NCBI RefSeq assembly: GCF_014644295.1
Contig: NZ_BMKK01000002.1
Span: 1 to 64,000 of the forward strand
DNA: 64,000 nt
Reading direction: 5' to 3'
DNA from: Emticicia aquatilis
GTDB taxonomy: Bacteria; Bacteroidota; Bacteroidia; Cytophagales; Spirosomataceae
This document shows positions 17,389 to 25,426 of this stretch, piece after piece. The translations under genes and the position numbers were made by a program. The stretch's first letter is position 1, and every line of letters starts with the position of its first letter. The notes below the pieces were generated by a model, which saw nothing but the letters and a program-made list of their open reading frames with translations, made no database searches and was not told where the DNA came from.

Positions 17389-18864
17389 CTCGAAAAATTA
17401 TCACATATTCTCTTTAGTTCACGTGTACTATTGCCTGACTTACTCTTTGGAGTAGTATTTTTGGTGATAGTTGCTGCTATTGCTTTTTCTCAAAAATTGG
17501 ATGCTGAACGCACCTACGTGTTGTTTAATGTGCTTATAATCAGTGTGTTAATTAGTATTGGTTTTGTGTTTTATGCCTTTTTTGGATTCTATAAACAATA
17601 TTTCGAGTCGGGAAGTGTGCTTTTTGGGCAACTGATATATTTAGATTCCGTCAGTTTATTCTTCAAGCTCATTATTTCCATTGCATCAGTAGCTGTTCTG
17701 ATTCATGTTTGGGTGGTGGGCTATAAAGTAGTAGGGGAGTTCTATGCCATTTTTATGGCTTTGGTTTGGGGATTGTTCATCATGACCATGACCACCAACT
17801 GGCTTATGCTCTATGTTTCGCTCGAAATGGTTTCTATTTGCTCATATATTTTGGTGGTTTTCAACAAAGGGAAAAACAATAGCGAGGCTGGTATCAAATA
17901 CCTTTTGTTCGGAGCCACGAGTTCGGCAATCATGCTTTATGGCATTTCGCTGCTCTATGGCATGACGGGTACACTCAATTTTGTTGGACAAGAATTTGCT
18001 ACTTTTTTAGGTCAAAATCCAACTTGGATAGCTCAGATTGCTGTTTTTATGACAATTGGAGGTTTACTTTTTAAACTCTCGGCTGTTCCATTTCATAGTT
18101 GGACCCCCGATGTCTATGAAGCAACTCCAACACCTATCGTTGCATTTCTTTCAATTGCTCCAAAAGCAGCTGTTGTACTGGTTTTGATTCGTCTTTTCTC
18201 GTCATTAAGTATCGACTTCCGAATGATAATGGCTATCATAATTATGGCTTCTATCACGATTGGAAATTTATCAGCTTTGTGGCAAACTAATACCAAGCGA
18301 ATGCTCGGTTATTCAACAATTGCTCATGCAGGTTTTATGTTGGTGGGTTTGTTGGCAACTAATACGATTGGTGTTCAGTCAACTATTTTTTATATTGCTA
18401 CTTATCTTTTTATTACGCTTGCGGCCTTTTTACTGATAGATTTACTGGCTCTGAAAACTGAAAGCTACGAACTCGAAAGCCTGCGAGGTTTGGGACAAGA
18501 AAATATATTTTTGGGCTTAGCGGCTGTAATAATTATGATTGCCTTAGTAGGCTTACCGCCAACTGTGGGTTTTACTGGAAAATTACTTCTTTTTACTGCT
18601 CTGTGGGAATCTTATCAAACATCAGGCAGCAATATGTTATTAATTGTCTTAATATTTGGCTTACTAAACACTGCTATTTCGATATTCTATTATATCAAGA
18701 TTCCATATTTTATGATTTTCAAAGAACCTAAAATTGGAGTTCGCTACTATCAAATTGGCTTTATTCGCAAAGGTTTCTTGTTGATATTTCTATTTTTTAT
18801 CATCTATTTATTTATGCGTCCGAGCGGGCTGATTAATCTAATTGAGAGCTTGAAATTGGCATAA
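17386..18864 (+). CDS. nuoN: NADH-quinone oxidoreductase subunit N
   Basis: A 492-residue membrane subunit of complex I with about 14 helices. Family segments are LYVSLEMVSICSYILVVF (about 145-162), LSAVPFHSWTPDVYEATPTP (about 230-249) and TKRMLGYSTIAHAGFMLVG (about 304-322). It is the last gene of nuoLMN; no clear terminator follows, and the next gene has its own promoter. The 285-base gap before it holds an imperfect hairpin and a short heptanucleotide array that supplies the start codon. Confidence 0.95.
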   Translation: MLEKLSHILFSSRVLLPDLLFGVVFLVIVAAIAFSQKLDAERTYVLFNVLIISVLISIGFVFYAFFGFYKQYFESGSVLFGQLIYLDSVSLFFKLIISIASVAVLIHVWVVGYKVVGEFYAIFMALVWGLFIMTMTTNWLMLYVSLEMVSICSYILVVFNKGKNNSEAGIKYLLFGATSSAIMLYGISLLYGMTGTLNFVGQEFATFLGQNPTWIAQIAVFMTIGGLLFKLSAVPFHSWTPDVYEATPTPIVAFLSIAPKAAVVLVLIRLFSSLSIDFRMIMAIIIMASITIGNLSALWQTNTKRMLGYSTIAHAGFMLVGLLATNTIGVQSTIFYIATYLFITLAAFLLIDLLALKTESYELESLRGLGQENIFLGLAAVIIMIALVGLPPTVGFTGKLLLFTALWESYQTSGSNMLLIVLIFGLLNTAISIFYYIKIPYFMIFKEPKIGVRYYQIGFIRKGFLLIFLFFIIYLFMRPSGLINLIESLKLA

Positions 18865-18961
18865 ATTAGCCTTTTTCAAAGAAAATGTTTTCTTAATTTT
18901 AGATATTGTCAAACTTCCCGAAATCGACTTAACATTCTCTTAAAACAAATAGAACTTTTTC

Positions 18962-18993
18962 TTTGCAAGGCACGTATATTCTTTAGAACTTTG
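18962..18993 (+). promoter_or_regulatory. Promoter of the PurF-like gene
   Basis: -33 box TTTG (18962-18965), exactly 20 bases, -7 box GAACTTTG (18986-18993; one mismatch to TAnnTTTG). The start codon is 26 bases downstream. Confidence 0.65.
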
Positions 18994-19018
18994 CATAACC
19001 AATCTCCAAAAATTCTCA

Positions 19019-20911
19019 ATGAGCGACGCAATTAAACACGAATGTGGCATTGCCCTTGTTCGTCTTCGCAAACCACTTCAATACTACATCGACAAATACG
19101 GTACGCCCCTTTATGGCATTCAACGATTGTACGTTTTAATGGAAAAACAATCGAATCGTGGCCAAGATGGAGCAGGAGTCGGAAATGTAAAACTTGATGT
19201 TGCCCCTGGCCATCGTTACATAAGTAGATACCGTTCCGTTGAAAATCGACCGATTGTTGATATTTTTAACAAGATTAACGAGAAATACAAAGATGTTCTT
19301 CGCAACAATCCCGACAAATTCAAAAATGCTGAATGGTTGCAAGAAAATGTAGCTTACTCAGGTGAAGTTTGGCTCGGACACCTTCGCTACGGTACACACG
19401 GCAAAAACGAAATTGAAAATTGCCATCCGATGTTGCGTCAGAGTAACTGGCGTAGCCGAAACATGTTGGTAGCAGGAAACTTCAACATGACTAATGCAGA
19501 AGAACTTTTCCATAAATTAGTAAAATTGGGTCAGCACCCGAAAGATTTGGGAGATACCGTAACCGTAATGGAGAAAATCGGACACTTCCTCGACGAAGAA
19601 AACCAAAGAGTATTCGACCGCTTCAAAGGCATCTACGAAAACCCCGCCCTCTCTGATATTATCGAAGATAACATGGATTTGCCAAGAGTATTGCACCGTG
19701 CGTGCCGTGATTTCGACGGTGGCTATGCAATGGCTGGTGTGACAGGTTTCGGTGCTTCATTTGTTGTGCGTGACCCTGCGGGTATTCGTCCGGCTTACTA
19801 TTGGGCAAACGATGAAGTAGTGATTGTTGCTTCTGAAAAAACGGCTATTAAAGCTGCTTTCAATGCCAATTATGATGATATTAAAGAAGTTCAGCCAGGA
19901 AATGCTTTGATTATTGACAAGCATGGCGAATATAACGAGTTTCAGATAATGAAACCATTGGAGAAAAAATCGTGTAGTTTTGAGCGTATTTATTTCTCAC
20001 GTGGCTCTGACCCTCAAATCTATGAAGAACGTAAAAAACTCGGTCAATTATTGATTCCTCAGATTTTAGAAGAAATTAATTATGACCTCGAAAATACAGT
20101 TTTCTCATACATCCCGAACACAGCCGAAAGTGCATTTTTCGGAATGGTAGAAGGCTTAGAGCAATACTTGTCTGATTGGCGTTTGAAACGTATCACCGAA
20201 GGCAATCTTTCGCCCGAAGAAATCAAGAAAGTGTTGTCTTTCCGTCCAAGAATCGAAAAATTAGTATCGAAAGATGTAAAACTTCGTACTTTCATCACTA
20301 ATGATGACGAGCGTGACGAAATGGTTTCACACGTATATGAAATGACTTATGAAGTTGTGCGTAAAGGCATCGATACCGTAGTTTTGATAGATGACTCGAT
20401 TGTGCGTGGAACAACGCTCGAAAAAAGTATCTTGAAAATGATTGACCGTCTCGGGCCAAAGAAAGTAATTATTGTTTCATCGGCTCCGCAGATTCGTTAC
20501 CCTGATTGCTATGGTATTGATATGTCGAAGATGAAAGAATTTGTGGCTTTCAGAGCTATGCTTGATTTACTTCGTCAAAACGGTATAGAATATATGAAGC
20601 ATGAGGTTTATGCACAGAGTGTGGGTGCATTACAAACCGATAATGCTTACGAACAAAATTTTGTGAAGCAATTATACGATAAATTTACTGATGAAGAGAT
20701 TTCTCAGAAAATTGCTGAAATCGTTACACCAGAAAACATGAAAGCGGAAGTTGCGATGGTATATCAGACCGTTGAAAATCTGCACAAGGCTTGTCCGAAT
20801 CATACTGGTGATTGGTATTTTACAGGAAATTATCCAACTCGTGGCGGAAATAGAGTAGTGAACCGTGCGTTCGTAAACTTTATGGAAGGCAAATTGGTGA
20901 GAGCTTATTAG
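19019..20911 (+). CDS. purF: Amidophosphoribosyltransferase-like class II glutamine amidotransferase (long form)
   Basis: A 630-residue protein with an N-terminal Ntn glutaminase domain (catalytic Cys9 after an eight-residue propeptide, HECGIALV; then RGQDGAG and GHLRYGTHG) and a C-terminal PRTase domain with the PRPP loop VVLIDDSIVRGTT (about 455-467). It should form phosphoribosylamine from PRPP and glutamine, the first step of purine synthesis. It is over 100 residues longer than usual PurF (about 470-510), with extra sequence in the glutaminase part (about 75-110) and at the C-terminus. Bacteroidota often encode this long type in addition to a standard PurF, so the symbol is provisional; no other purine gene is adjacent. 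Confidence 0.82.
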   Translation: MSDAIKHECGIALVRLRKPLQYYIDKYGTPLYGIQRLYVLMEKQSNRGQDGAGVGNVKLDVAPGHRYISRYRSVENRPIVDIFNKINEKYKDVLRNNPDKFKNAEWLQENVAYSGEVWLGHLRYGTHGKNEIENCHPMLRQSNWRSRNMLVAGNFNMTNAEELFHKLVKLGQHPKDLGDTVTVMEKIGHFLDEENQRVFDRFKGIYENPALSDIIEDNMDLPRVLHRACRDFDGGYAMAGVTGFGASFVVRDPAGIRPAYYWANDEVVIVASEKTAIKAAFNANYDDIKEVQPGNALIIDKHGEYNEFQIMKPLEKKSCSFERIYFSRGSDPQIYEERKKLGQLLIPQILEEINYDLENTVFSYIPNTAESAFFGMVEGLEQYLSDWRLKRITEGNLSPEEIKKVLSFRPRIEKLVSKDVKLRTFITNDDERDEMVSHVYEMTYEVVRKGIDTVVLIDDSIVRGTTLEKSILKMIDRLGPKKVIIVSSAPQIRYPDCYGIDMSKMKEFVAFRAMLDLLRQNGIEYMKHEVYAQSVGALQTDNAYEQNFVKQLYDKFTDEEISQKIAEIVTPENMKAEVAMVYQTVENLHKACPNHTGDWYFTGNYPTRGGNRVVNRAFVNFMEGKLVRAY

Positions 20912-20916
20912 AATTT

Positions 20917-21003
20917 ACGATTTATGAATGACGATTTACGAATGATTTTGTTTAACATATAATGAATAAAATCGTCATTCGTAAATCGTACTTCGTAAAT
21001 CGA
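20917..21003. repeat. Direct and inverted 14-mer repeats (cruciform) after the PurF-like gene
   Basis: Tandem 14-mers ACGATTTATGAATG (20917-20930) and ACGATTTACGAATG (20931-20944) face inverted copies at 20976-20989 and 20990-21003. Each 14-mer is two 7-base units. Arms 20931-20945 and 20975-20989 are perfect over 15 bases. The hairpin could terminate the purF-like transcript and the minus-strand small gene. Confidence 0.75.
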
Positions 21004-21004
21004 T

Positions 21005-21145
21005 TTATTTTTTCTTCTTTTTTGGTAATGTAAAAACGTTGTTTGTAACTTCTTGCATACCAATCACTCGTAACAAATCTATAATATTTACAGTTTCATT
21101 AGAGATGGGCATTGCGGGTGTCGATGAAATGGATGAAGTATTCAT
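21005..21145 (-). CDS. Small protein of 46 residues, promoter-supported
   Basis: An ORF of 46 codons starting MNTSSISSTPAMPIS and ending in TLPKKKKK. The middle (NETVNIIDLLRVIGMQEVTNN) could form one amphipathic helix; there is no signal peptide or membrane segment. It is below common gene-calling size limits. Support comes from an almost ideal promoter directly upstream: -33 box and a perfect -7 box TAACTTTG with 20-base spacing, giving a leader of about 20 bases. I do not recognise the family. It sits alone in the 460-base gap between the purF-like gene and the exported protein; the rest of that gap is repeat or empty. Confidence 0.55.
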   Translation of the reverse strand: MNTSSISSTPAMPISNETVNIIDLLRVIGMQEVTNNVFTLPKKKKK

Positions 21146-21172
21146 TGTTATTGGAGTTTTGTAATTGTTCAG

Positions 21173-21204
21173 CAAAGTTAGTGTAGAAAGCGAATATTCG
21201 CAAA
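21173..21204 (-). promoter_or_regulatory. Consensus promoter of the 46-residue gene
   Basis: On the minus strand: -33 TTTG (21204-21201), 20-base spacer, perfect -7 TAACTTTG (21180-21173). This is the best promoter match in the window. Confidence 0.7.
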
Positions 21205-21371
21205 ATGATTTAATATTTATTTTAGTAAATATTTATTATACGGCAAACTTCGACTTCACTCAGTGAGTGATTCGTCTTTACTCAGTAAAAAAGTTACTTT
21301 TTTGAAGATAACCTTCTCTTTTTTATTTAATTTTATTTCAAGAAATATCAACCCTTTAAGATAACAGTTCA

Positions 21372-22139
21372 ATGAAAAAACTACTATTTATTTGTATTGT
21401 GGCTATGTTTAGCCAAACGCTCAAAGCACAAGAAACTTCTGATGCAAAAGCCATCGAAATTGCTGATAAAGTAATGGCAGCTATGGGTGGCAAAAAAGCT
21501 TGGGACGAAACTCGCCATATTACATGGAATTTCTTCGGTGCCAGAACTCTCACTTGGGATAAATGGACAGGAAATGTCAGAATTGATTTTCCGAGAGACA
21601 AATCAGTGATTTTAATGAATATCAATACCGAAACTGGAAAAGTTTTTAAGTACGGAGCTGAACAAACGGCCGCAGATTCGGTTAAGAAATATATGAAAGC
21701 TGGCAAAGGGGCTTGGATAAATGATTCATATTGGCTCACTATGCCGTTCAAATTGAGAGATAATGGTGTGACACTCAAATATTTGGGCGAAGATAAAACC
21801 GAAACAGGTAAAGAAGCGTACCTATTGCAGATGACGTTCAAAGAAGTGGGTAATACGCCAAACAATATGTATAAAGTTTGGGTTGAGAAAGAAAGCAATT
21901 TACTAACTCAGTGGTCGTATTATGCTAAATCAACTGATGAAAAACCAGGTTTTACTCGTCCGTGGACAGATTATAAACCTTATGGCAAGATTATCTTGTC
22001 AGGCGAGCGTGGCGACCGTGATTTAACTGAAATCAAGGTTTTTGAAGCTTTACCCGAATCAATTTACACCGATTTCAAAAAGCCAGATTTCAGCAAAGCA
22101 AAAGATTATAATAAGAAAAAAGATAAAATAGAGTTTTAA
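21372..22139 (+). CDS. Exported protein, DUF6503/LolA-like
   Basis: A 255-residue protein with a signal peptide (residues 1-19, ending LKAQE). The mature part begins with an amphipathic helix (AIEIADKVMAAMGGKKAWDETRHITWNFFG) and continues as a beta-rich domain with many Trp/Tyr residues, resembling the LolA/outer-membrane lipoprotein-sorting fold seen in DUF6503-type Bacteroidota proteins. Probably periplasmic. Function unknown. The stop codon touches a heptanucleotide array before hemH. Confidence 0.68.
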   Translation: MKKLLFICIVAMFSQTLKAQETSDAKAIEIADKVMAAMGGKKAWDETRHITWNFFGARTLTWDKWTGNVRIDFPRDKSVILMNINTETGKVFKYGAEQTAADSVKKYMKAGKGAWINDSYWLTMPFKLRDNGVTLKYLGEDKTETGKEAYLLQMTFKEVGNTPNNMYKVWVEKESNLLTQWSYYAKSTDEKPGFTRPWTDYKPYGKIILSGERGDRDLTEIKVFEALPESIYTDFKKPDFSKAKDYNKKKDKIEF

Positions 22140-22173
22140 ATTAAGAATTGAGAATTAATAATTAAGAATTAAG
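22139..22173. repeat. Heptanucleotide array upstream of hemH, with inverted partner
   Basis: Five units of type AATTAAG (AATTAAG AATTGAG, AATTAAT, AATTAAG, AATTAAG) starting on the last base of the preceding stop codon. An inverted partner (CATTCTTAATTATTCATT) lies at 22202-22219, just before the hemH ATG. Confidence 0.8.
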
Positions 22174-22230
22174 AATGTTTCTGATACAGTGCTTTAAAAT
22201 ACATTCTTAATTATTCATTAAATTGAAGAA

Positions 22231-23247
22231 ATGGTTGGAAAAACAGGTGTTTTGATAGTAAACCTTGGTACGCCCGATAGCCCGAGTGTGCCAGATGTAA
22301 GAAAATATTTGAGAGAGTTTTTGATGGATGGTCGAGTAATTGACTACCCAGCGATACCTCGTTGGATGTTGGTTAATTTGATTATTGCACCATTCCGTTC
22401 GCCAAAATCTGCCAAAATTTATAAAGAATTATGGACAGAAAATGGTTCACCATTAAAAATTTATGGCGAAGCCAACGAAAAGCAACTTCAAGCTGCTTTG
22501 GGCGATGAATATGTGGTGAAATTAGCAATGCGTTATCAAAGCCCAAGTATTGAGTCGGGTTTGAAGGCATTCCAGAAAATGGGATTGAATAATATTATTG
22601 TCATTCCTTTTTTTCCGCAATATGCTTCGGCTACTACTGGTTCGGTTTATGAGGAAGTAATGCGAATCGTAACTAAATGGCAAGTCATTCCCGAAATCAA
22701 GTTTCTCAATTACTTCTACAATCACCCGAAATTTGTGAGTGCTTTTGCCGAAATGGGAAAAAAGCATTTGGAGGCACATGATTACGAGCACGTGATTTTT
22801 AGCTATCACGGAATTCCTGCACGTCAGATACGCAAAGGCGATTGCACAGGTAATACTTGTAAACTTGGTTCATGTTGTGATTCGATTACGGCCATGAATC
22901 AGCATTGTTATCGTGCTGAATGTTTCGAGACAACCCGCCTTTTGGTGAAAGAATTAGGTCTGAAAGAAGGAACTTACACCACCTGTTTCCAATCGAGATT
23001 GGGGCGTGAAACTTGGATTCAACCCTACACCGAAGATGTTGTGAAAGATTTGGCTAAGAAAGGTATCAAAAAAGTTTTGGCATTTTCGCCAGCTTTTGTG
23101 GCAGATTGCTTAGAAACAACCCTCGAAGTAGGAGAGGAATACAAAGAGTTATTTGAAGAAAACGGTGGCGAACATTGGCAGTTGGTAGAGAGTTTGAATG
23201 ATTCTGATGCTTGGATTGAGTTATTAGTGGATTTAGTGAAAGAATAA
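22231..23247 (+). CDS. hemH: Ferrochelatase
   Basis: A 338-residue ferrochelatase, which inserts Fe(II) into protoporphyrin (or coproporphyrin) in haem synthesis. It has the N-terminal VLIVNLGTPDSP motif, the catalytic His in FSYHGIP (H193) and the late acidic helix ADCLETTLEVGEEY with the second catalytic Glu. Between residues 205 and 231 lies a dense cysteine group, C205, C210, C215, C216, C226 and C231, absent from the classical Bacillus enzyme; C252 and C293 add two more. Such internal cysteines suggest a bound metal or Fe-S cluster. It is followed by a small membrane-protein gene 11 bases away. Confidence 0.93.
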   Translation: MVGKTGVLIVNLGTPDSPSVPDVRKYLREFLMDGRVIDYPAIPRWMLVNLIIAPFRSPKSAKIYKELWTENGSPLKIYGEANEKQLQAALGDEYVVKLAMRYQSPSIESGLKAFQKMGLNNIIVIPFFPQYASATTGSVYEEVMRIVTKWQVIPEIKFLNYFYNHPKFVSAFAEMGKKHLEAHDYEHVIFSYHGIPARQIRKGDCTGNTCKLGSCCDSITAMNQHCYRAECFETTRLLVKELGLKEGTYTTCFQSRLGRETWIQPYTEDVVKDLAKKGIKKVLAFSPAFVADCLETTLEVGEEYKELFEENGGEHWQLVESLNDSDAWIELLVDLVKE

Positions 23248-23258
23248 ATTCCTGAATT

Positions 23259-23507
23259 ATGGACAGAAAAATACTTTCGGAAATGACCGATGAAGAGCTT
23301 TTTGCAGAGGGAAAAAAACAAAAAAAGAATAAAATTTATGCAGGTTTCGCTATTGGGATGATGATTGGAGTGGCGTTTTGGAGTATTATTCACAAAGGTT
23401 TCATTCTTCCTGTTGCTATATTTGTTGTAATTTTCTATTTTGCCAAACGTACCAATGACGGCTATCAAGCTGTAAAAAAAGAAATAGATTCTCGAAAAGT
23501 TTTATAG
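23259..23507 (+). CDS. Small two-helix membrane protein
   Basis: An 82-residue protein: a charged N-terminus (SEMTDEELFAEGKKQKKNK) followed by two membrane helices (IYAGFAIGMMIGVAFWSII and GFILPVAIFVVIFYFA) and a basic tail. No family recognised. It lies 11 bases after hemH and 4 bases before the monooxygenase gene, so it is almost certainly co-transcribed with both. Confidence 0.7.
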   Translation: MDRKILSEMTDEELFAEGKKQKKNKIYAGFAIGMMIGVAFWSIIHKGFILPVAIFVVIFYFAKRTNDGYQAVKKEIDSRKVL

Positions 23508-23511
23508 GATA

Positions 23512-24537
23512 ATGGAAATAGGAATTGATAGTTTTGCGGCAGTTTTAAAGAATAATCAAGGCGAAACGATAAGTAGCGAACAGTCGATAAGGGAATTACT
23601 TGAAAGAATACAAAAAGCAGATGAAGTTGGACTCGATGTTTTTGGCATTGGCGAACATCATCGCAAAGAATTTCTTGATTCTGCTCCCACAATGATTTTG
23701 GCTGCTGCTGCTGCTCGAACCAAACGTATAAAACTCACAAGTGCAGTTACGGTTTTGAGTGCGATTGACCCCGTTAGAGTATTTCAGAATTTTGCTACAT
23801 TGGATTTAATCTCGCAAGGTCGTGCCGAAATGGTAGTAGGACGTGGTTCGTTTACCGATGCCTTTCCACTTTTTGGTTTGAAATTGGAAGATTACGACGA
23901 ACTTTTTACTGAAAAATTAGGACTTTTACTAAAAATCAGAGAAAACGAAGTAGTAAATTGGAAAGGAAAATTTCGACCAGCACTATATAATCAAGCTATT
24001 TATCCAAGACCTTTACAAGAAAAACTTCCCATTTGGATAGGAGTGGGTGGAACTCCACAATCATTTGTTCGTGCTGGAATGTTGGGTTTACCATTAATGG
24101 TAGCAATCATTGGTGGAGAAACGCACCGCTTCCGACCATTGATTGACCTCTACCGAAATGCAGGTTTGAAAGCAGGACATTCGCTCAACCAACTACAAGT
24201 TGGTTTGCATTCATTGGGCTATGTAGCTGAAACCACCGAAGAAGCTCACGAAGAATTTTACCCAGGTTATGCCGAAATGTTTACGAATATTGGGAAAGAA
24301 AGAGGCTGGCCACCAGTCAGACGTGAGCATTTCGATTCACAAACTACTAAACTCGGTGCATTTTTAATTGGAAATCCCGAAGAGGTAGCCGAAAAAATAC
24401 TTCGTCATAGCGAAGCATTGGGCGGAATTACGAGAGTAACATTCCAGATGGATAATGCTGGACTTACACACGAAAAACTAATGAAAGCCATCGAATTGAT
24501 TGGAACGAAAGTTTCGCCGATTGTGAATGGGAAATAA
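23512..24537 (+). CDS. LLM-class flavin-dependent oxidoreductase
   Basis: A 341-residue bacterial-luciferase-like TIM barrel. Visible family features are GEHHRKEFLDSAP (about 45-57), TSAVTVLSAIDPVRVFQNFATLD (about 82-104), GRAEMVVGRGSF (about 107-118) and LPIWIGVGGTPQS (about 176-188). These enzymes use reduced FMN or F420; the Atu2307-type subgroup is most alike. Substrate unknown. It is the last gene of the hemH run and ends at a strong bidirectional terminator. Confidence 0.85.
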   Translation: MEIGIDSFAAVLKNNQGETISSEQSIRELLERIQKADEVGLDVFGIGEHHRKEFLDSAPTMILAAAAARTKRIKLTSAVTVLSAIDPVRVFQNFATLDLISQGRAEMVVGRGSFTDAFPLFGLKLEDYDELFTEKLGLLLKIRENEVVNWKGKFRPALYNQAIYPRPLQEKLPIWIGVGGTPQSFVRAGMLGLPLMVAIIGGETHRFRPLIDLYRNAGLKAGHSLNQLQVGLHSLGYVAETTEEAHEEFYPGYAEMFTNIGKERGWPPVRREHFDSQTTKLGAFLIGNPEEVAEKILRHSEALGGITRVTFQMDNAGLTHEKLMKAIELIGTKVSPIVNGK

Positions 24538-24552
24538 ATAATAGTAATCTAC

Positions 24553-24587
24553 AAAAAAGGCTCTATTTATCGAAATAGAGCCTTTTT
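24553..24587. terminator. Bidirectional rho-independent terminator
   Basis: A perfect 10-bp stem (GGCTCTATTT at 24559-24568 with AAATAGAGCC at 24573-24582), loop ATCG. It is flanked by A6 on the left and T5 on the right, so it serves both converging transcripts. Confidence 0.92.
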
Positions 24588-24610
24588 GTTTATAATATAA
24601 TTTTCACAAT

Positions 24611-25414
24611 TTAATTTTTTACCACACTTTCATAATAATTTTTCAACGAATGTAATTTTGAATAGCCACCCGTCAAGACCGTTTTAGCAGATTCTTTCAC
24701 CTCTTTCCACGCTAAGTTTTTTTCAGGGGCAATATCAAAAATTGTCTGATAAATGTAGTTTACCTGAATTGGCAGAATTCGATTCGGTAAGCTGCTGCCA
24801 AACTCACCAATATAGCCGATAGGCGAAGAAAGTAATAATCGGAAAGTGATTTTTTTAGGGTCTAATTTCTCAAATTGGTCGGTATTATTGATTAAAATTG
24901 GCGGTATAAGTTCAGCCGAATGGCTCAACATTCGCATCAAACCACCAAGCATCAACAACACTTTTGATAACAAAACTGCATCTGATAAACCTATTAATTG
25001 AATGCCGAAAATAGCAACCAAATAGGTAAGGATTCCGATGATGATAAAGAAAAGACCAAACTTTTTATCTCCGATAAAAATCGCCTGAATCAAAATAGCG
25101 AGTATTGCAACAAGCGGAATACTCCAATGCCAACTTTCAAAAATAATAAACCATAAAACAGCCTCAATAATTATGGTAGAATGTGTAATTCTCGTTGCCC
25201 AAGTGGTATGTAAGAGTACATAACCAATTGACTGATAGTCTAAATCAATGTTGGTTTGTGGTTTAAATACATTGTGCAGTGGCAAAAATTTCCCCACAAT
25301 TCTATCGGGTAGGAGGTTGCATACAACATATAGAATCATGGTTGATACAAGTGTAAATACCCAAATCTGATTAATTGTAGTTTCGTATTGAGATAGCCAA
25401 TCAAAGAGTGCCAT
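24611..25414 (-). CDS. Polytopic membrane protein, unknown family
   Basis: A 267-residue protein with about six membrane helices between residues 20 and 170 (for example WVFTLVSTMILYVVCNLL and IPLVAILAILIQAIFI) and a soluble C-terminal 90 residues (NTDQFEKLDPKKITFRLLL onward). I do not recognise a family. It follows the START-domain gene by 12 bases and probably forms an operon with it, which hints at a lipid- or membrane-related role; that link is inference. Confidence 0.65.
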   Translation of the reverse strand: MALFDWLSQYETTINQIWVFTLVSTMILYVVCNLLPDRIVGKFLPLHNVFKPQTNIDLDYQSIGYVLLHTTWATRITHSTIIIEAVLWFIIFESWHWSIPLVAILAILIQAIFIGDKKFGLFFIIIGILTYLVAIFGIQLIGLSDAVLLSKVLLMLGGLMRMLSHSAELIPPILINNTDQFEKLDPKKITFRLLLSSPIGYIGEFGSSLPNRILPIQVNYIYQTIFDIAPEKNLAWKEVKESAKTVLTGGYSKLHSLKNYYESVVKN

Positions 25415-25426
25415 TTTTATTTGTTT

